Position numbers and translations under genes: made by a program. Shown piece by piece: positions 1-48,404 of a stretch of DNA of 64,000 nt (position 1 is the stretch's first letter; every line of letters begins with the position of its first letter). Below the pieces are notes generated by a model, which was not told the DNA's origin, did no database searches, and saw nothing but the letters and a program-made list of their open reading frames with translations. Origin of the DNA: Perca fluviatilis (lineage: Eukaryota > Chordata > Actinopteri > Perciformes > Percidae); assembly GCF_010015445.1 (NCBI RefSeq), contig NC_053128.1:9864840-9928839 (forward strand), in the 5' to 3' direction.

Positions 1-1627
1 AACCCTCACACAGACATCTTAACAGTGGCGAGGCCACTCTCCTTCTCTTCAAAAACGAGACCGATTCTATTGAGAAACCTCCAGGGGAGAGTAAAGGTGG
101 TTGGGTTTCAATGATATAGAAATAATCATCATAATAATAATAATACTAATAAAAAAAGAGAGACAGTTAACACAAGAGAAAGAGAGAAAGACAGCAGATC
201 AAATAAAAAACACACAATAAAGTTGTTTTTTTCTTTTACTTGGTGAGCCGTTAGCTTAGCTGCCGTAGGCTACATCTCCCCTGGGAAAACACATTCAAAA
301 CACAACGTTGGTACAGCCTTTCCGTGAAGGTTGTCTGTGCTATCTCCAGAGATTATTGCGGTGTTTTTTTTTTTTTTTTTTCCTCTCTTTGTCGAGTCTC
401 ATGACAGATTTAGTAAGAGACCAGCTATGTGCGGCGGAGCAGCTGGGCACAAATGTCTGCGGGTCACTGGTTTGTCAGAGCACTCCAAGCTTGTGGAGTA
501 CAATCTCCCAAATGCAACGAGCAGGACTTTGCATCTGAACTGTGAAGGAATTGAGAAAACCTGACACTCTCATTGTGCTGCAAGGAGATGGTGATTTACA
601 AAAAAAAAAAAAAAAAGCTTGTATTTGTAACACAGTGAGAGTCTAAGGCTTCGCAGAGTTTGTAGTTCGTAAAAACAATAAATTAAAAACATAAAAGAAG
701 TCTGTCGTCGCCACCTGAAAATATACCCTGAAAGAGGCATGCACAGTTCAGACCACAAGGACACTGGAAAATAAACAAGAATTATGACAAAGAAAATATG
801 ACAAAGCAAAAAGTAAGTTGATTAATAGAAATCCATGAGTGTACTCCTGAAATAGACATGTTGATAAATCAGATAACACATTAGTTTTTTCTTCCCAGGA
901 GGACCGGCCCATCACGACTACCTTGGAAATGGATTTTGGAAGGGGGGGAGAAAAAAATGACAAAACACCAGCGCATGCTTTTCAAACCAAAAGCAAACCA
1001 ACAGCGGCTGAAACCCAAACGGAGGAGTGCACGCGTGGCATTGGTGCAAAGAAAACGATGAATATACAAAAAGGATCAAGCAGTCAAAATGACAGGACAC
1101 ACATAACACAAATATATCTTGTACGCTTAAGTACAGTACAGACACCACAACGCCACCAAAACAGGACACAATCGCCAGAATCCACGTCCAAACCAAAGGC
1201 GGGGAGGAAGAGCAGCCCAAGACAAAAACACCACTGGCAGACTGCTTGGTAACATGGCACTAATCCCATCAAAAACCCTTAACATCCTGGACACTTGGGA
1301 CGCCCCCGCCCCTCGCCAAATTCAGAGCCCAGCTCCTGGCCTGGCCTGATCTGAGTTCCTGCACTGATGCCCTCCAGCCTGTAGAGGGATCTACAGATGG
1401 CTAAATGGTGAATGGCTGATCGATGGTGAACGGACAGACACGTGGCAGAGGCCGCGGAGCCGTGTGGAAATGGGTGAGTGGAACATGGCAGTCTCTCGAA
1501 CGCCGGATATGGAGATGTCGGCAGAGAGGACAGAGGAGGCGAAAGGAGAGGATTGAAAGTAGAGACAGAAAGTGAGGAGGAGGAGGAGAGGAAAGAGAGG
1601 GAAGACGTTGCTTCTGCATCTCCTTAC
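1..1627. other. Intron 3' of the grin1 C1 exon; no recognised exon
   Basis: AT-rich sequence with homopolymer runs (poly-T near 362-382, poly-A near 600-616) and a purine-rich stretch at 1510-1610. I read the minus strand for the STGGG-type C2 cassette and the QYHPTD-type C2' end and found neither. It could include part of the 3' untranslated region of an unrecognised terminal exon, but intron is the simpler reading. Confidence 0.6.
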
Positions 1628-37105
<35,478 letters not shown>

Positions 37106-37720
37106 CGTGTGGACCACCAAACAGCACAGCACAGCCCGGTCGCTTTTCTCCCCGGTGGCGGGTCGGCTCGAACGGCTTCTGGACGGCAGCACGGCGTAGC
37201 CAGTTACTGCAGACACGATCCAGGTGGGCGGTGTGAGCCGGGCAGGGAGGGAGGCCAAAAAAGGAAGGAGACGACAAAAAAAAAAAAAAAGGAGGTGGAT
37301 TTATGTGCAATGCGGAGGAATGTGCATGCTCATATTAGGAGCAGGCTGTCAACCAGGGACATCCAAACCGCATTGTCCATCCCCTTTTTTTTGTCTCCTC
37401 TGAAGAACTGCTCAAACCTCCTAAGGGTTGTTTTTTTTTTTGTAGAAAGAGTTAAACCATTGTCCAAGCCTCCAGACAGACGGCTTCCTCTCCGGGCTGT
37501 GTATCGCTCCTTTCTGCCGCTGCTCCGTGCGAACTGATCACCCCGATGCGGCTGCTCGCTCCGGGCTGAGCGGCTGCTGTCCTTGGTGCTGATGACAGCT
37601 GTGCATGCGCGCCGCGGTGGTACTGCGCGCTCCCGCTGTATCTGCTTGGCGTGCTACTGCTGCTCTGATGCTGAAGATGGTGATGATGCGGGGAGTAGAA
37701 GCTGTTCGTATGAAAAAAAA
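37106..37720 (-). promoter_or_regulatory. grin1 5' untranslated and promoter region (CpG-rich)
   Basis: Sequence upstream of the start codon is locally rich in CG dinucleotides (for example CATGCGCGCCGCGGTGG near 37603-37619 and GGTCGGCTCGAACGG near 37160), unlike the AT-rich flanks. No TATA box is evident. The transcription start cannot be fixed from sequence. An RE1-like site is at 37573-37593. Confidence 0.6.
37573..37593 (-). promoter_or_regulatory. Candidate RE1/NRSE (REST-binding) site of grin1
   Basis: On the gene's own strand the core reads CAGCACCAAGGACAGC. It matches 17 of 21 positions of the consensus RE1, including both half-sites with the normal spacing. It lies about 470 bp upstream of the start codon. 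Mammalian GRIN1 also has an RE1 near its promoter, which restricts expression to neurons, so conservation of position supports function. Confidence 0.75.
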
Positions 37721-38085
37721 ATAGCCTAAACGTGTAGTTCGAAATCCACTAGAACCACCATGCTAGTCATAACGGGACATGAATCAATGGGGGAAGCGCA
37801 CATGTATGTTAGGCTGCATACCTGCAGGGTTAGGGCGTGGATAGAGATTAATATGTGGGCTTTGTTAATGCGGGTGATTAATGACAACCTTGTGGTTTTG
37901 ATTGCAACAGGGGAGATGCAGGGGATTTCAGGTCAGAGTTGAGTCATGGACAGGGCTTTGATGGGACTTAACCAATTTCCCTCCAAACTGCAAGGAGAGT
38001 CACATTTGCCTCGTGGCTGTGTGCGGAAAGTGGACCAACAGCTCATCAACCACGGAGCAAGTCAGAGCCGTGAATGAAGCCGAGC

Positions 38086-38088
<3 letters not shown>

Positions 38089-38168
<80 letters not shown>
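38089..38168. repeat. (GT)n microsatellite
   Basis: About 40 GT units, roughly 1 kb upstream of the grin1 start codon. Confidence 0.95.
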
Positions 38169-38169
<1 letters not shown>

Positions 38170-38344
38170 ACTCGGAGTAGCCTAAAGATCCGCCGGTGTT
38201 GCGGATGTTGTGTAATCTCTGACCCCGCGCTTTGGAGCGTTTTAGTAGCCTAACTGTAGGGAGCATCCCTGAAGCGAGATACACGAGCAGAATCAACCTC
38301 CTTGTTACCTAGGAAACAAGTTTTATTTTTTTATTTTTACAACA

Positions 38345-38379
38345 CACACGCGCGCGCGCACACACACACACACACACAA
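38345..38379. repeat. (CA)n/(CG)n microsatellite
   Basis: ACACACACGCGCGCGCGCAC then a CA run. The alternating purine-pyrimidine CG tract is of the kind that can adopt Z-DNA. Confidence 0.85.
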
Positions 38380-39345
38380 AGGCGATCTTCACATGGAGGA
38401 AATATTCCCTGACAAGCCGGCAGTGACTTTATTCATCAGAGCAGGAAACGTCGAAAAAAAAAAATGACATTAACAAAAAAGAACATGCACACAAAAATGA
38501 AAAAGATGAGAAGACTTATAGTCAGAGAGACTCATTGTATGAACTCAAACAGCGTTATCATTTCATTTTGATTATTAATAGTCAAGTATTTGAATTTTTT
38601 TGTCCCAAGGGAGGTTTGCGTTGCGTGTTTATTCCTATTGGAAAAGGTGTTTTGGAAATGAGGCCAATTTAAAAATCATTGAACAGTGTTCTAAATTATA
38701 CATCACAACACTGTGCTGTCTCTCTGTGTTGCAGTGAGGTGATAAATTAATCACAAGGCTGAAGAAATCAACTGTCATCAGCTGCTGGCTGCTGGCCTCC
38801 ATAATGAGCCTGTCTCAAATATGATTTATTAAGGTTTTATTTTTCTGTTCATAACTTAAGACAAGGAGAATTAATGTGCACTGTTTAACTAAATAGGTTT
38901 ATGGACAGCTGGCTAAATAATTCCTGCAAGAAAACCACCTAAGACTGAGTTGTATTTAACAGAACATCTGTATTTTGAAAGCAATCGTGTAGTTAAAACA
39001 CCAAAGCAGATGCTAAATAAGTGAAGGGGACACAGCAGGGCTCTGGCAAATACTTTATTGTCCACACTAAGCTAGCTATCTGAACGCCTCATTCCCATTT
39101 TCAATTCAATTCTGTATACTAGACTTGATTTTTCAGATCCATGGTACAAAAAAAAATATATAATAAAAAACATCAAGCCTTTTTTTGTTTTTTAAAGGAT
39201 TATTTAGCCAGATATGACTTTCGAAAAACATAAATTAACATTGAATCCATCAGTTTCACTGAAACCTAAAAATAGTTTTTCTACTGCAACAAAACATTAA
39301 AAACAACATAGAAACCATGATCCCTATCCTAACTCTCAACATTAA

Positions 39346-39660
39346 AGGGATACGCCACCGTTTGTTGAAACAGGGCTTATCACGGTCTCCCCTAGCTGTA
39401 GATAGGTGGGCCAACGCATTTTTTGTGCATGCATTGTTTTAGTCCGGTGCAACACCGGCAGCGCCGCCGCTAGTTAGCTTAGTGTAGTGAATGGAATTCT
39501 ATGTTGCCGGTTAGCATTTTGTGAGTAAAAGTGAGCCAACAAAAGACAAAAAAAACCTACCTAATTACTTGCACTGAGACAAAAAATGCATTGGCCCACC
39601 TATCTACAACCAGGGTAGACCGTGATAAGCCCCATCAACAAACGGTGGCGTATTCCTTTA
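39346..39660. repeat. MITE with about 85-bp terminal inverted repeats
   Basis: The left arm AAAGGGATACGCCACCGTTT...GATAGGTGGGCCAACGCAT is matched by the complement of the right arm ATGCATTGGCCCACCTATC...AAACGGTGGCGTATTCCTTT. TTAA lies at both ends and may be the target duplication. No coding capacity. Confidence 0.85.
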
Positions 39661-40733
39661 ACAAATAAAAACAGACTGGAATCAGAGAAAGAAAATCCAC
39701 TGAAGGCAACCCAACAATGTTATAGTTCCAAAGCAAACATACATAAGTAGGCCTATCTCTATTTCAGAACAGTCTTAAAGCAACAACATGTCTAGTACAG
39801 AAAATTAGTACACATTTTGCAGAAACTGAGGCTGGTTGGTCTGACTGGATCCAGGATTTTGACACACAGTGTCCCTCTGGAGCTCAGCCTGGATAGATTT
39901 ACTTCCAAAGGCTCTTTGAAACAAAAAGCATGACAACCTGAAGCCACAGAACACACTGCCTCCAAAATGCCCGACAGGAGGAGACAAGGCCCTGCTTCCA
40001 TCAGACCGCGGAAAAGACCAAGTGAAAAAATAATGGTGTTGAACAGAGCACCTAATGACTTCGCTCCCAGCCTCTGCGTGACTGCCACAGCCAGTTTGTA
40101 AACTGACCATTTATTGGATGTTCCCTTACAGCGTGCTGGCCTCTTATTAAAAAGGAGGTTAGGAAGCCTTCCTCTAAATCTCTCCTCCGGCCCACCACTC
40201 ACACATCAATAAAGCTAGACCAATCTGCTCTGCAGCCATTATATAAGCAGTTTGCTGGAGGAGCAACACAACACAAGACTCCCCGGCTCAGTCAGACTAA
40301 CGCACAAAAGTAAGTGCAGGCAGTGTAGAAGGCAAAGATTATTGCAGGCTTTTAAACTTAAGTATGCACACACACATGGACACACTCTTGAGTTCACACT
40401 TTGAGCTGCCGCCCACACATTCAGTATGCGCAGACTCACACACCACCCACACGGTCCTCTGCGAGGCTAGAAGAAGAGCGTTTGCGAGTGTATGTTTTTT
40501 AAACTGCTGTTGAATAATGTCTCATTACCATCACACGGTATGGTAATACAGACAAGCAATTTGGTTGGAAACTGTTCTTTTTTTTTAGCCAAGGCAAATT
40601 CATTGAAAAAGCACAATGAGGCAGTTTCAAAGTGCTTTACAAACACATACATCTTATTGAAACTGTATAAGAGAAATTGTGAGCACATATTCAGAAACAA
40701 TGCTGACATTAAATAATTCTGGTAAATTGCTTT

Positions 40734-41357
40734 AAAGGTCCCATGACATGGTGCTCTTTGGATGCTTTTATATAGACCTTAGTGGTCCCCTAATACTGTA
40801 TCTGAAGTCTCTTTTATATAGACCTTAGTGGTCCCCTAATACTGTATCTGAAGTCTCTTTTATATAGACCTTAGTGGTCCCCTAATACTGGATCTGAAGT
40901 CTCTTTCCTGAAATTCAGCCTTGGTGCAGAATTACAGCCACTAGAGCCAGTCCCACAATGAACTTTCCTTAGGATGTGCCACTTACGTGTCTGTAGCTAT
41001 TGAGGAGGAGAGGAGGGGGGGGGGGGGGGCAAGGTGGGGGGGGAGGCGTGGCCTTGACCAACTGCCACTTTGCTCGTTTGAAAGCCATGATACCTCTCTC
41101 TCGTGGGTGGGCCAAATTCTCTGGGCGGGCAAAGCAGAGAAAGGGGAGGTAACCTTGCTTGTTATGACCTCATAAGGAGAAGATTCCAGATCAGCCCATC
41201 TGAGCTTTCATTTTCTCAAAGGCAGAGCAGGATACCCAGGGCTCGGTTTACACCTATCACCATTTCAAGCCTCTGGGGGACCATAGGCAGGCTGGGGGAA
41301 TGCATATTAATGTTAAAAAACCTCATAAAGTGACATTTTCATGCCATGGGACCTTTA
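40734..41357. repeat. MITE (AAAGGTCCCATG ends) with an internal tandem triplication
   Basis: The left end AAAGGTCCCATGACATGG and right end CATGCCATGGGACCTTT are inverted repeats. Inside, a unit of about 60 bp (TTTTATATAGACCTTAGTGG then TCCCCTAATACTG) is repeated three times at 40767-40903. A G-rich, likely slippage-prone tract lies at 41004-41044. Confidence 0.85.
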
Positions 41358-42272
41358 ATGTCAGTGTATGGAGCCCCTAAACTGACAAAATGTACCTAAA
41401 CTTTAACCAGGCAATTCAAAAATATAAAAAAGGAATACACCAATAAATATTGTTATTCAAATCATCAAAATTGAGTGTAAAAAGAAAAAAGTTCTATATT
41501 TTTCCTTTCACCTCCAATCACCTGGTTACAAATGCAAATAGATAAAAAAAAAAAGTCCTTTACCACCAGTCAGTTGATAAAATAAATAAAAACTTAATAA
41601 AGTTTACTCCACCATTTATTTTACACTAGCTACTGACTAATTATCATCCTACTTTCTTTTTTGGTCTTGGCACAAATGTAATAATTTATCGGTTACCTAT
41701 TTTCCTGACACAGCATTTCCCATTTTCAAGATGTCGAGATGGTAACCCCGTAGGTTTGCGAAAACTACGAAAGGTCTCGCGAGACTCGTTGCCTGAGGAC
41801 CTAGCCTAACCTTAACCATTTGAGATCAATGTCTGACCTTAACCACCATCTGTCACATCGGGTAAAAGTTCTCTAGTGTTGCTTTAAACCAACCGGATTT
41901 TGCCACAATCTCTGTGAGCTATCGCGTCGTTGCATTCAAACTTTAAATCTTCTCTACGCTTTGCTGCTGTCAGTTGTCATTTCAGGCTAAATCGATGCGA
42001 CCCTCCTCCACCCCGTTCACCTCCGGTTCTCATCATTCCCAGCACCCAGGGTTCCTCCGTCAGAAGCCCAGCTTCACATCACATCCATCCAGATCTTCAG
42101 GCTTCCTTTATCCCTTCATCACCTCCACCAGTGCCTGGACTCCATTGGGGGGGGGGCATATTCCTATATATCCACGGCTATATCTAGCTCTGTACCCCTT
42201 ATAAGAGACTACAGCTGACGGCCAAGTACCACGTTTGTTGTGCGCCTGCGTGAGAGGAAATAACTCTCCATA

Positions 42273-42286
42273 CCAGCAGGTGGCAG
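42273..42286 (+). promoter_or_regulatory. CTCF-like core motif, probably repeat-borne
   Basis: CCAGCAGGTGGCAG fits the CTCF core CCASYAGRKGGCRS. The surrounding TACCAGCAGGTGGCAGTAAT is frequent in fish repeats, so function is doubtful. Confidence 0.35.
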
Positions 42287-43817
42287 TAATCTATTCCTCC
42301 TTTAACAAGGGATAACGTTGCTGTGATACACAACAAACAGCGTTTGCTCAATCAGAGCCTACGGTCCCTCTGCTTCACTCCCCGCCAGGAAGACGGCAGA
42401 CACTGGGCGATGGCTAACCGGACTGTCCCTCTCCCGGTCTGTCATCTGTTCTCTCGGCAAATAAGTGTCCCTACAGTGGGAGCGGAGGGACCGAACGGCC
42501 CGCTGCCGGCTCGTTAGCTAACGTTAGCTTGCTAATTTCCCTCACCCAACGTGCCTTCATCAGACACTGGTTACAGAAAATTTGCCAAACAAAATTGTCA
42601 CTCATCTGGTTTTTAGAAGAAACTTTCGAACGTCATTTTTGGCCAGTTTTGACAGTTCTTATGTGTTTTGGATTGATCAGATGAGATGAAAAATGAAAAG
42701 GAGCATCGTGCGTGCGCCTGTCACAGTAATTTTTTTGTTTTCCTCACTCTCGTTTTCAAGCCGACCAGCCATCTGATTGGCTGTTCGGCAGACGACCGCC
42801 GACGCTGATTCAACATCGGCCGAAAAAAGGCCGGCGCTTGGCGACCAGAGGCGGCATCAGCCAATTTTGCCGGGGCTACAGCCCCGAATCTATTATGAAT
42901 AGCCCCGGATCTCTCCCTCTCTCTCTATTCAAAAATAATTATAATAGAATAAAAAAGCCCCAGAATGGCACATGCAAATTAAGAAGAAAAGTATTTTCCA
43001 ACGCACTTGCAGTTCTTAAATTTGTTGTTGTTGTAGCACTCATGGTAGAACTGTAACTTTGTCCAGTTTATTTTTCCAAGGCGAAAAGAACATGCAGCTA
43101 CGTGCGGGGTCCGACCATGCTGTATTTGTTGCCATCACCTGCCGTCTCTATTTGAGGAAAGCTCTGCGAAAGGTTTAATTTTCGGAGGAATCATAGCCAA
43201 ATCAGTCTAATACATTGATGCCACAAACACAAAGTTTAGGAGCGCAATACTACTGATTTAGTTTGAAGTTACTGTGACGTGACGATTCCAGTCTACGGTT
43301 CAGACTCAAACACACGGAGCTCTGAAGAAGACCTGCGCGTCGCTTAGTGTCCACTCTCGCTGTAAAAAGCTGTGCAGCTTCAGGTTTATGGATGCGCTTT
43401 GCTGTGGACATGCTGTGGCAGATGTGTTGCGTTTGTGCTCTGTGTATTTCTACCGTAGTTTCGGTTTTCCACCTCCGATGTAGAGCAGCGTACAGCCACT
43501 TCCCTAAACTTTGTCTCATTCACAGACCAAAGACCCAAACGGGGCTCTGTGTCTGTCAGAAGGTCTGAGATCTACCGTCTCAGCAGAGCAATCACTTATT
43601 GCTCAGCAGACTATGGTGCAGGTAGATTATCTTCTGAAATATAGTGACTTTATTCTTGTAATAAACTATTACAACTTTATTTTTCTCTCAGAGAACACAG
43701 ATGGGATGAGTTATATTTTGAATGTGCACAAAGTTTTGGACACGAGCAGATATCTTGCTCAAACATCTGAAATATTACAGTCCAGGGGTTTATTAATAGA
43801 TTAAAATGAATAATATA

Positions 43818-45306
43818 CAGTTAGGTCCGGAAATATTTTCATAATTTTGGCCCTGTGCGCTAACACAATGGATTTGAAATGAAATCATCGAGATGCAATT
43901 GTAGTGCAGACTTTCAGCTTTATTTTGAGGGTATTTACATCAAAATTGGAGGAAGGGTTTAGGAATTGCAAACATTTTCATACATAGTCCCCTTATTTCA
44001 AGGAACCTAAAGTAATTGGACAATTGAGTCAAAAGCTGTTTGATGAGCATGTGTGGGCTATATAAGGTCTGGAGTTGATTTCAGGTGTGATATTTTCATT
44101 TGGAAGCTGTTGCTGCGAATCCACAACATGCGGTCAAAGGAGCTCTCAATGCAAGTAAAGCAGGCCATCCTTAGGCTGCGGAAAAAGAAAAAAATCTATC
44201 AGAAAGATGGCAGAAACATTAGGAGTGGCCAAATCAACAGTTTGGTACATTCTGAGAAAAAAGGAACACACCGCTGAGCTCAGCAATACAAAAAGGCCCG
44301 GACGTCCACGGAAGACAACAGTGGTTGATGATCGCAGGATCCTTTCCAAAGAGAAGACTTCACGAGAGCAAATACAGAGGGTTCACCACAAGGTGCAAAC
44401 CTTTCAGAAGCCTCAAGAATAGAAAAGCCAGATTAGAGTTTGCCAGAAGACATCTTAAAAAAGCCAGCCCAGTTCTGGAACAGCATTCTTTGGACTGATG
44501 AAACTAAGATAAACCTGTACCAGAATGATGGGAAGAGAAAAGTATGGAGAAGGCTTGGGACGGCTCTTGATTCGAAGCACACCACATCATCTATAAAACA
44601 TGATGGAGGCAGTGTAATGGCATGGGCATGCATGGCTTCCAGTGGAGCTGGGTCACTAGTGTTTATTGATGATATGACAGAAGATGGAAGCAGCCGCATG
44701 AATTCTGAATTCTGTAGGAACATTTTTTCTGATCATATTCAGCCAAATTCAACAAAGTTGATTGGATGGCACTTCACAGTACAGATGGACAATGACCCAA
44801 AACATACTGCAAAAGCAACCCAGGCGTTTTTCAAGGCAAAGAAGTGGAATATTCTACAATGGCCGAGTCAATTACCTGATCTCAATCCGATCGAGCATGC
44901 ATTCCTCTTGCTTAAAGCAAAACTGAAGGCACAAAGACCTGCAAACAAACAACAGCTGAAGACAGCTGCAGTCAAGGCCCGGCAAAGCATCACAAAGGAG
45001 GAAACCCAACATTTGGTGACGTCTATGGGTTCCAGACTTCAGGCAGTCATTGCCTGCAAAGGATTCTCAACAAAGTATTAAGAATGGACATTTTATTTAT
45101 GATTATATTAATTTGTCCAATTACTTTAGGTCCCTTGAAATAAGGGGAGTATGTATGAACATGTGTGTAATTCCTAAACCCTTCCTCCAATTTTGATGTA
45201 AATACCCTCAAAATAAAGCTGAAAGTCTGCCCTACAATTCTATCCTGATGATTTCATTTCAAATCCATTGTGTTAAAATGGGTTGTTGGGCTAAAATTAT
45301 GAAAAT
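43818..45306 (+). mobile_element. Tc1-like DNA transposon, right tip eroded
   Basis: Left end CAGTTAGGTCCGGAAATAT, preceded by TA (43816-43817). Terminal inverted repeats of about 200 bp can be followed: AACACAATGGATTTGAAATG and its complement near 45257, and CCCCTTATTTCAAGG and its complement near 45135. The right end stops matching after CTAAAATTATGAAAATC near 45307, so the outermost bases are lost or mutated. It encodes the transposase relic at 44128-45081. Confidence 0.9.
44128..45081 (+). pseudogene. Tc1-like transposase with an intact DDE half
   Basis: The N-terminal part starts MRSKELSMQVKQAILRLRKK, shifts frame near 44207 into MAETLGVAKSTVWYILRKKE, and shifts again between 44380 and 44440. 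From 44440 to 45081 one open frame of 213 codons keeps the whole catalytic half: LWTDETKINLY (first Asp), VQMDNDPKHTAKAT (second Asp) and LPDLNPIEHAF (Glu), with a DD34E-like spacing. Frameshifts in the DNA-binding half make activity unlikely. Confidence 0.9.
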
Positions 45307-47714
45307 CCCCCATCATAAGTCACCACACAAATCTGGAAACAAAACCCTGTCCTTTGGGTTGCCAGGCCAGTTATGATTAGGCCAAATGTTGGCGCCATCT
45401 AAATAACATCTACAAACTGGAAGTTGAAATGTACATACACTGGCTATGTACAAGCTGGGCAATCGCCATTTTGCATTGCATTCAGTTCATTTAAATGGGT
45501 CCGTGCCCCAAACCTCCTAAAGTCCTAGAAACACCCCTGCTTGGCGACAGTGCGGGACACACCGCACAAACTAGGCCGACGGTCGGCTTGGTGTGTCAAG
45601 GCCTTAACATACCAACCTATCTTGCACCATGTTCATTAAACTTATTTTCACTCTTAAATGAAGTCTCCTCTGATTGAAATACGGTTACCTAAACAAACTA
45701 TACTCCATCTACCACTACCTATCTGAAGCTAACTTTCCTTATTAAGCTACTACACCAGCCAGTGAGTGCACGGCCACAAAACCATATGTGCACTGGCTGT
45801 TTACTGCTGTAGCCCTTTTTTTTTTTTTTTTAATTGAGTGGTAAAAAGTGCCTTTAATGAAGAATCACCCATGTATGAAACAAAGTGGGAGCGATGGGGA
45901 GGAAAGAACAGACAGAGCATGTCACACTTGAACTCCTACATACTTTAGCGCTTAGCATGACAGCAGCGTGTTTGTCTGCAAACTGCGTGTCTTCAGCTCC
46001 TCATGTTGCTCTTGTGTCAGACAAGAGCGTATTTCAGAACATTGTGCTCGGACCTGAACATGTCCAAGTTGAATTGTGTGAAGAGACGTACCATGAATAC
46101 AATATATATATGTGTGTCACTCTAATGCATGGAGCAGCATTTAGCATGGAGCTGATGTCCATGGTTGTTGGACGCTCACATTATCTGATCGAGGTGGGGA
46201 GCTAAACAGGTCATGCTGTGCATTGCCAGTGCGTTGACACAAACGGAGTCTTGCAAATGGATTTTCCTTAATGAGTCATCTCAGATGGATGCTTGCCCAT
46301 CTGATGTGTTTCTCATGTAGAGTGAAGTCCTTGCATAAATTATAGATGTGTGAGCTCCCTCAGTGCTCGCTTGCTAGCTTGTCCCGATGCCAAGTTGAAG
46401 TATTCATGCTGCAGAGAACACAAAGACTCTAAGGGACTTTAGATTCCAGGTAACATGCTGCAAAGCCTTGTCTGGGGCTGCAGGCCTGATCAATATGGAT
46501 CAATGTCTAGTTTCACATTAGAGAGACCTGTCAGCTCCAAATTCTGGCTTCAGTAATTGAGACAGACGACTGAGTCAGGGGAGAATTAGGATTCGATCTC
46601 AGAGAAACAGGCGTACGTGTTATTACATAGTATTATGTAATAACACAGTACATATTACATGATGTTCTTGTTGTGCAGCTCACCATTTTGAAACAATAAT
46701 ATTATATATCAGTGTGCCCAAGGAAAGATTGCTGTGCATTTTCTATACTTTATAGTACTTTATAAGTAATATCAGTGATGTATTTTTGAAAACCGTGTCT
46801 TGGCTGTTACCTTTGCCTTATCTCTGGCATTAGACTTTAAAGCCAGTTAACCATACTGGGAATAAAAAAAATAAATAAACTATGTAAACTTCATTAAAAA
46901 TGCCCAACACAAAAATCTCCACAAACTGATTTTTCTAGCAAGTTAAATTTTACATATCACTTTAACATGGTTACATATTAAATTAATTAATATTACATTT
47001 CTATATATTTTTTTTTAAACCCATACGACTCTGGTCTGCAGTTATTTTCCTTGTATTAGGACACATTTGTTAAAGCTGACCACAATGTATTTATAGATTT
47101 GTTGGCCATTTGGAAAATTAAATACATTTGTATTCTCTATAGTTTAACTTGCAATATCATCTGAAATCTGTAGCTATGGCAACAGCTACAGTGTAAAACA
47201 TGATAAATCCATTTTTATTCTGATTTCTTGAGGTGAGAGAGACTCCTTTGACAATGGCTTAACTTTGGAACTTATTTTATATATCCTGTTATGGACAAGC
47301 ATAGTTTCACACAATACATTCACTAGCTCGCTGACTGGTTTAAGCAGCGCTTAACAACATTTCAGACTGCCAATTCCATACAAAGACCAGGCAAAGCCCA
47401 TGTTACAGGGCTGACGTTAACAAGCTAAGTTAGCATCGCTGTTCAAGCTGTACAAGAACATCAACGTTTGCATGCTCCAAAATGTAGCAAACTGTCACTG
47501 CCGCTATAACAACATAAAGCAAATTGCAAATGTGACTGCAACAATGAGGCTGAAAACATAAATGTAATTTATTTGACGACAAAGTCCTAATAATATCAAC
47601 CTACCCGGGGGAACGTCAAGTAGATTCTGCCAATTGTCTCTGAAACATTTGACAAGGCTTCTTCGTAGTCTTCATGTAGGTTAACAGCAGTTGGCATCCA
47701 TAAGTGTTGCATTA

Positions 47715-47728
47715 CCGCCATCTACTGG
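47715..47728 (-). promoter_or_regulatory. CTCF-like core motif
   Basis: The minus strand reads CCAGTAGATGGCGG, a match to the CTCF core consensus. Whether it is bound is unknown. Confidence 0.35.
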
Positions 47729-47861
47729 AGAGCGCTGGGATCCTCACTTGAGACACAAATTGTTTGTGACAATAACAGCGCAGAAAAACGGTCTCAAAAG
47801 TACCTGCACAAATAGAAGATTTACAAATATATTTACATTGAAAAATAAGTTCATTTACAAA

Positions 47862-48056
47862 TGATCAAATGCGAGTTACAAATCAGACGCACGGACAGAT
47901 ACAGATACGCATTTGCGGATACAAATCGCTCTGCATTCATTTGTGCATTGTGTTTCACACGTCGCAAATTAGAGGCACAGATACAACACAGATTTACGAA
48001 TACAAATCACTCTGTATTCATTTGCGAATTGTGTTTTACAAGTTGCAAATACTTAT
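47862..48056. repeat. Two-copy tandem repeat of about 90 bp
   Basis: The block GATACAAATCGCTCTGCATT then CATTTGTGCATTGTGTTTC near 47919 recurs as AATACAAATCACTCTGTATT then CATTTGCGAATTGTGTTTT near 47999. The copies are diverged. Confidence 0.75.
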
Positions 48057-48404
48057 GAGACTGTTTTAGCACCATACATTTGGGGGCAGCGGGGCAAGCT
48101 GAAAACAACTTTGACTTATAGTCGCCTTTAAAGTTGTACATGTAATGGACGAGCAAATGTATAATGAATTTGTCTCCATAAGTCATGTTTCTGTCCACCT
48201 CATGAATGTAAATGCAATGTTCACTCAATATTTAATCCAGCTCTATGTTATCTTTGGATGGGCAACGGTGTGGGGCTTCCCTCTGCTGCGCCAGTGCACG
48301 GAGCTCAGAGCAGTCGATGTCTGCTGAAATCCATCGCATGACACGGGACGGGTTTCTCAGAGGACCACCCTTACATATCGCGGCATCCAGTGGATCTCGA
48401 CCGC

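Noticed and set aside
39792..40202. 136-codon minus-strand open frame starting MSGGPEERFRGRLP
   Set aside because: No recognisable domain, no splice or promoter context, and located in repeat-rich intergenic DNA; probably chance.
42273..42286. CTCF site as an insulator between grin1 and the RING gene
   Set aside because: The motif is within a sequence context common in fish repeats, so a specific insulator role is unsupported; kept only as a low-confidence motif.
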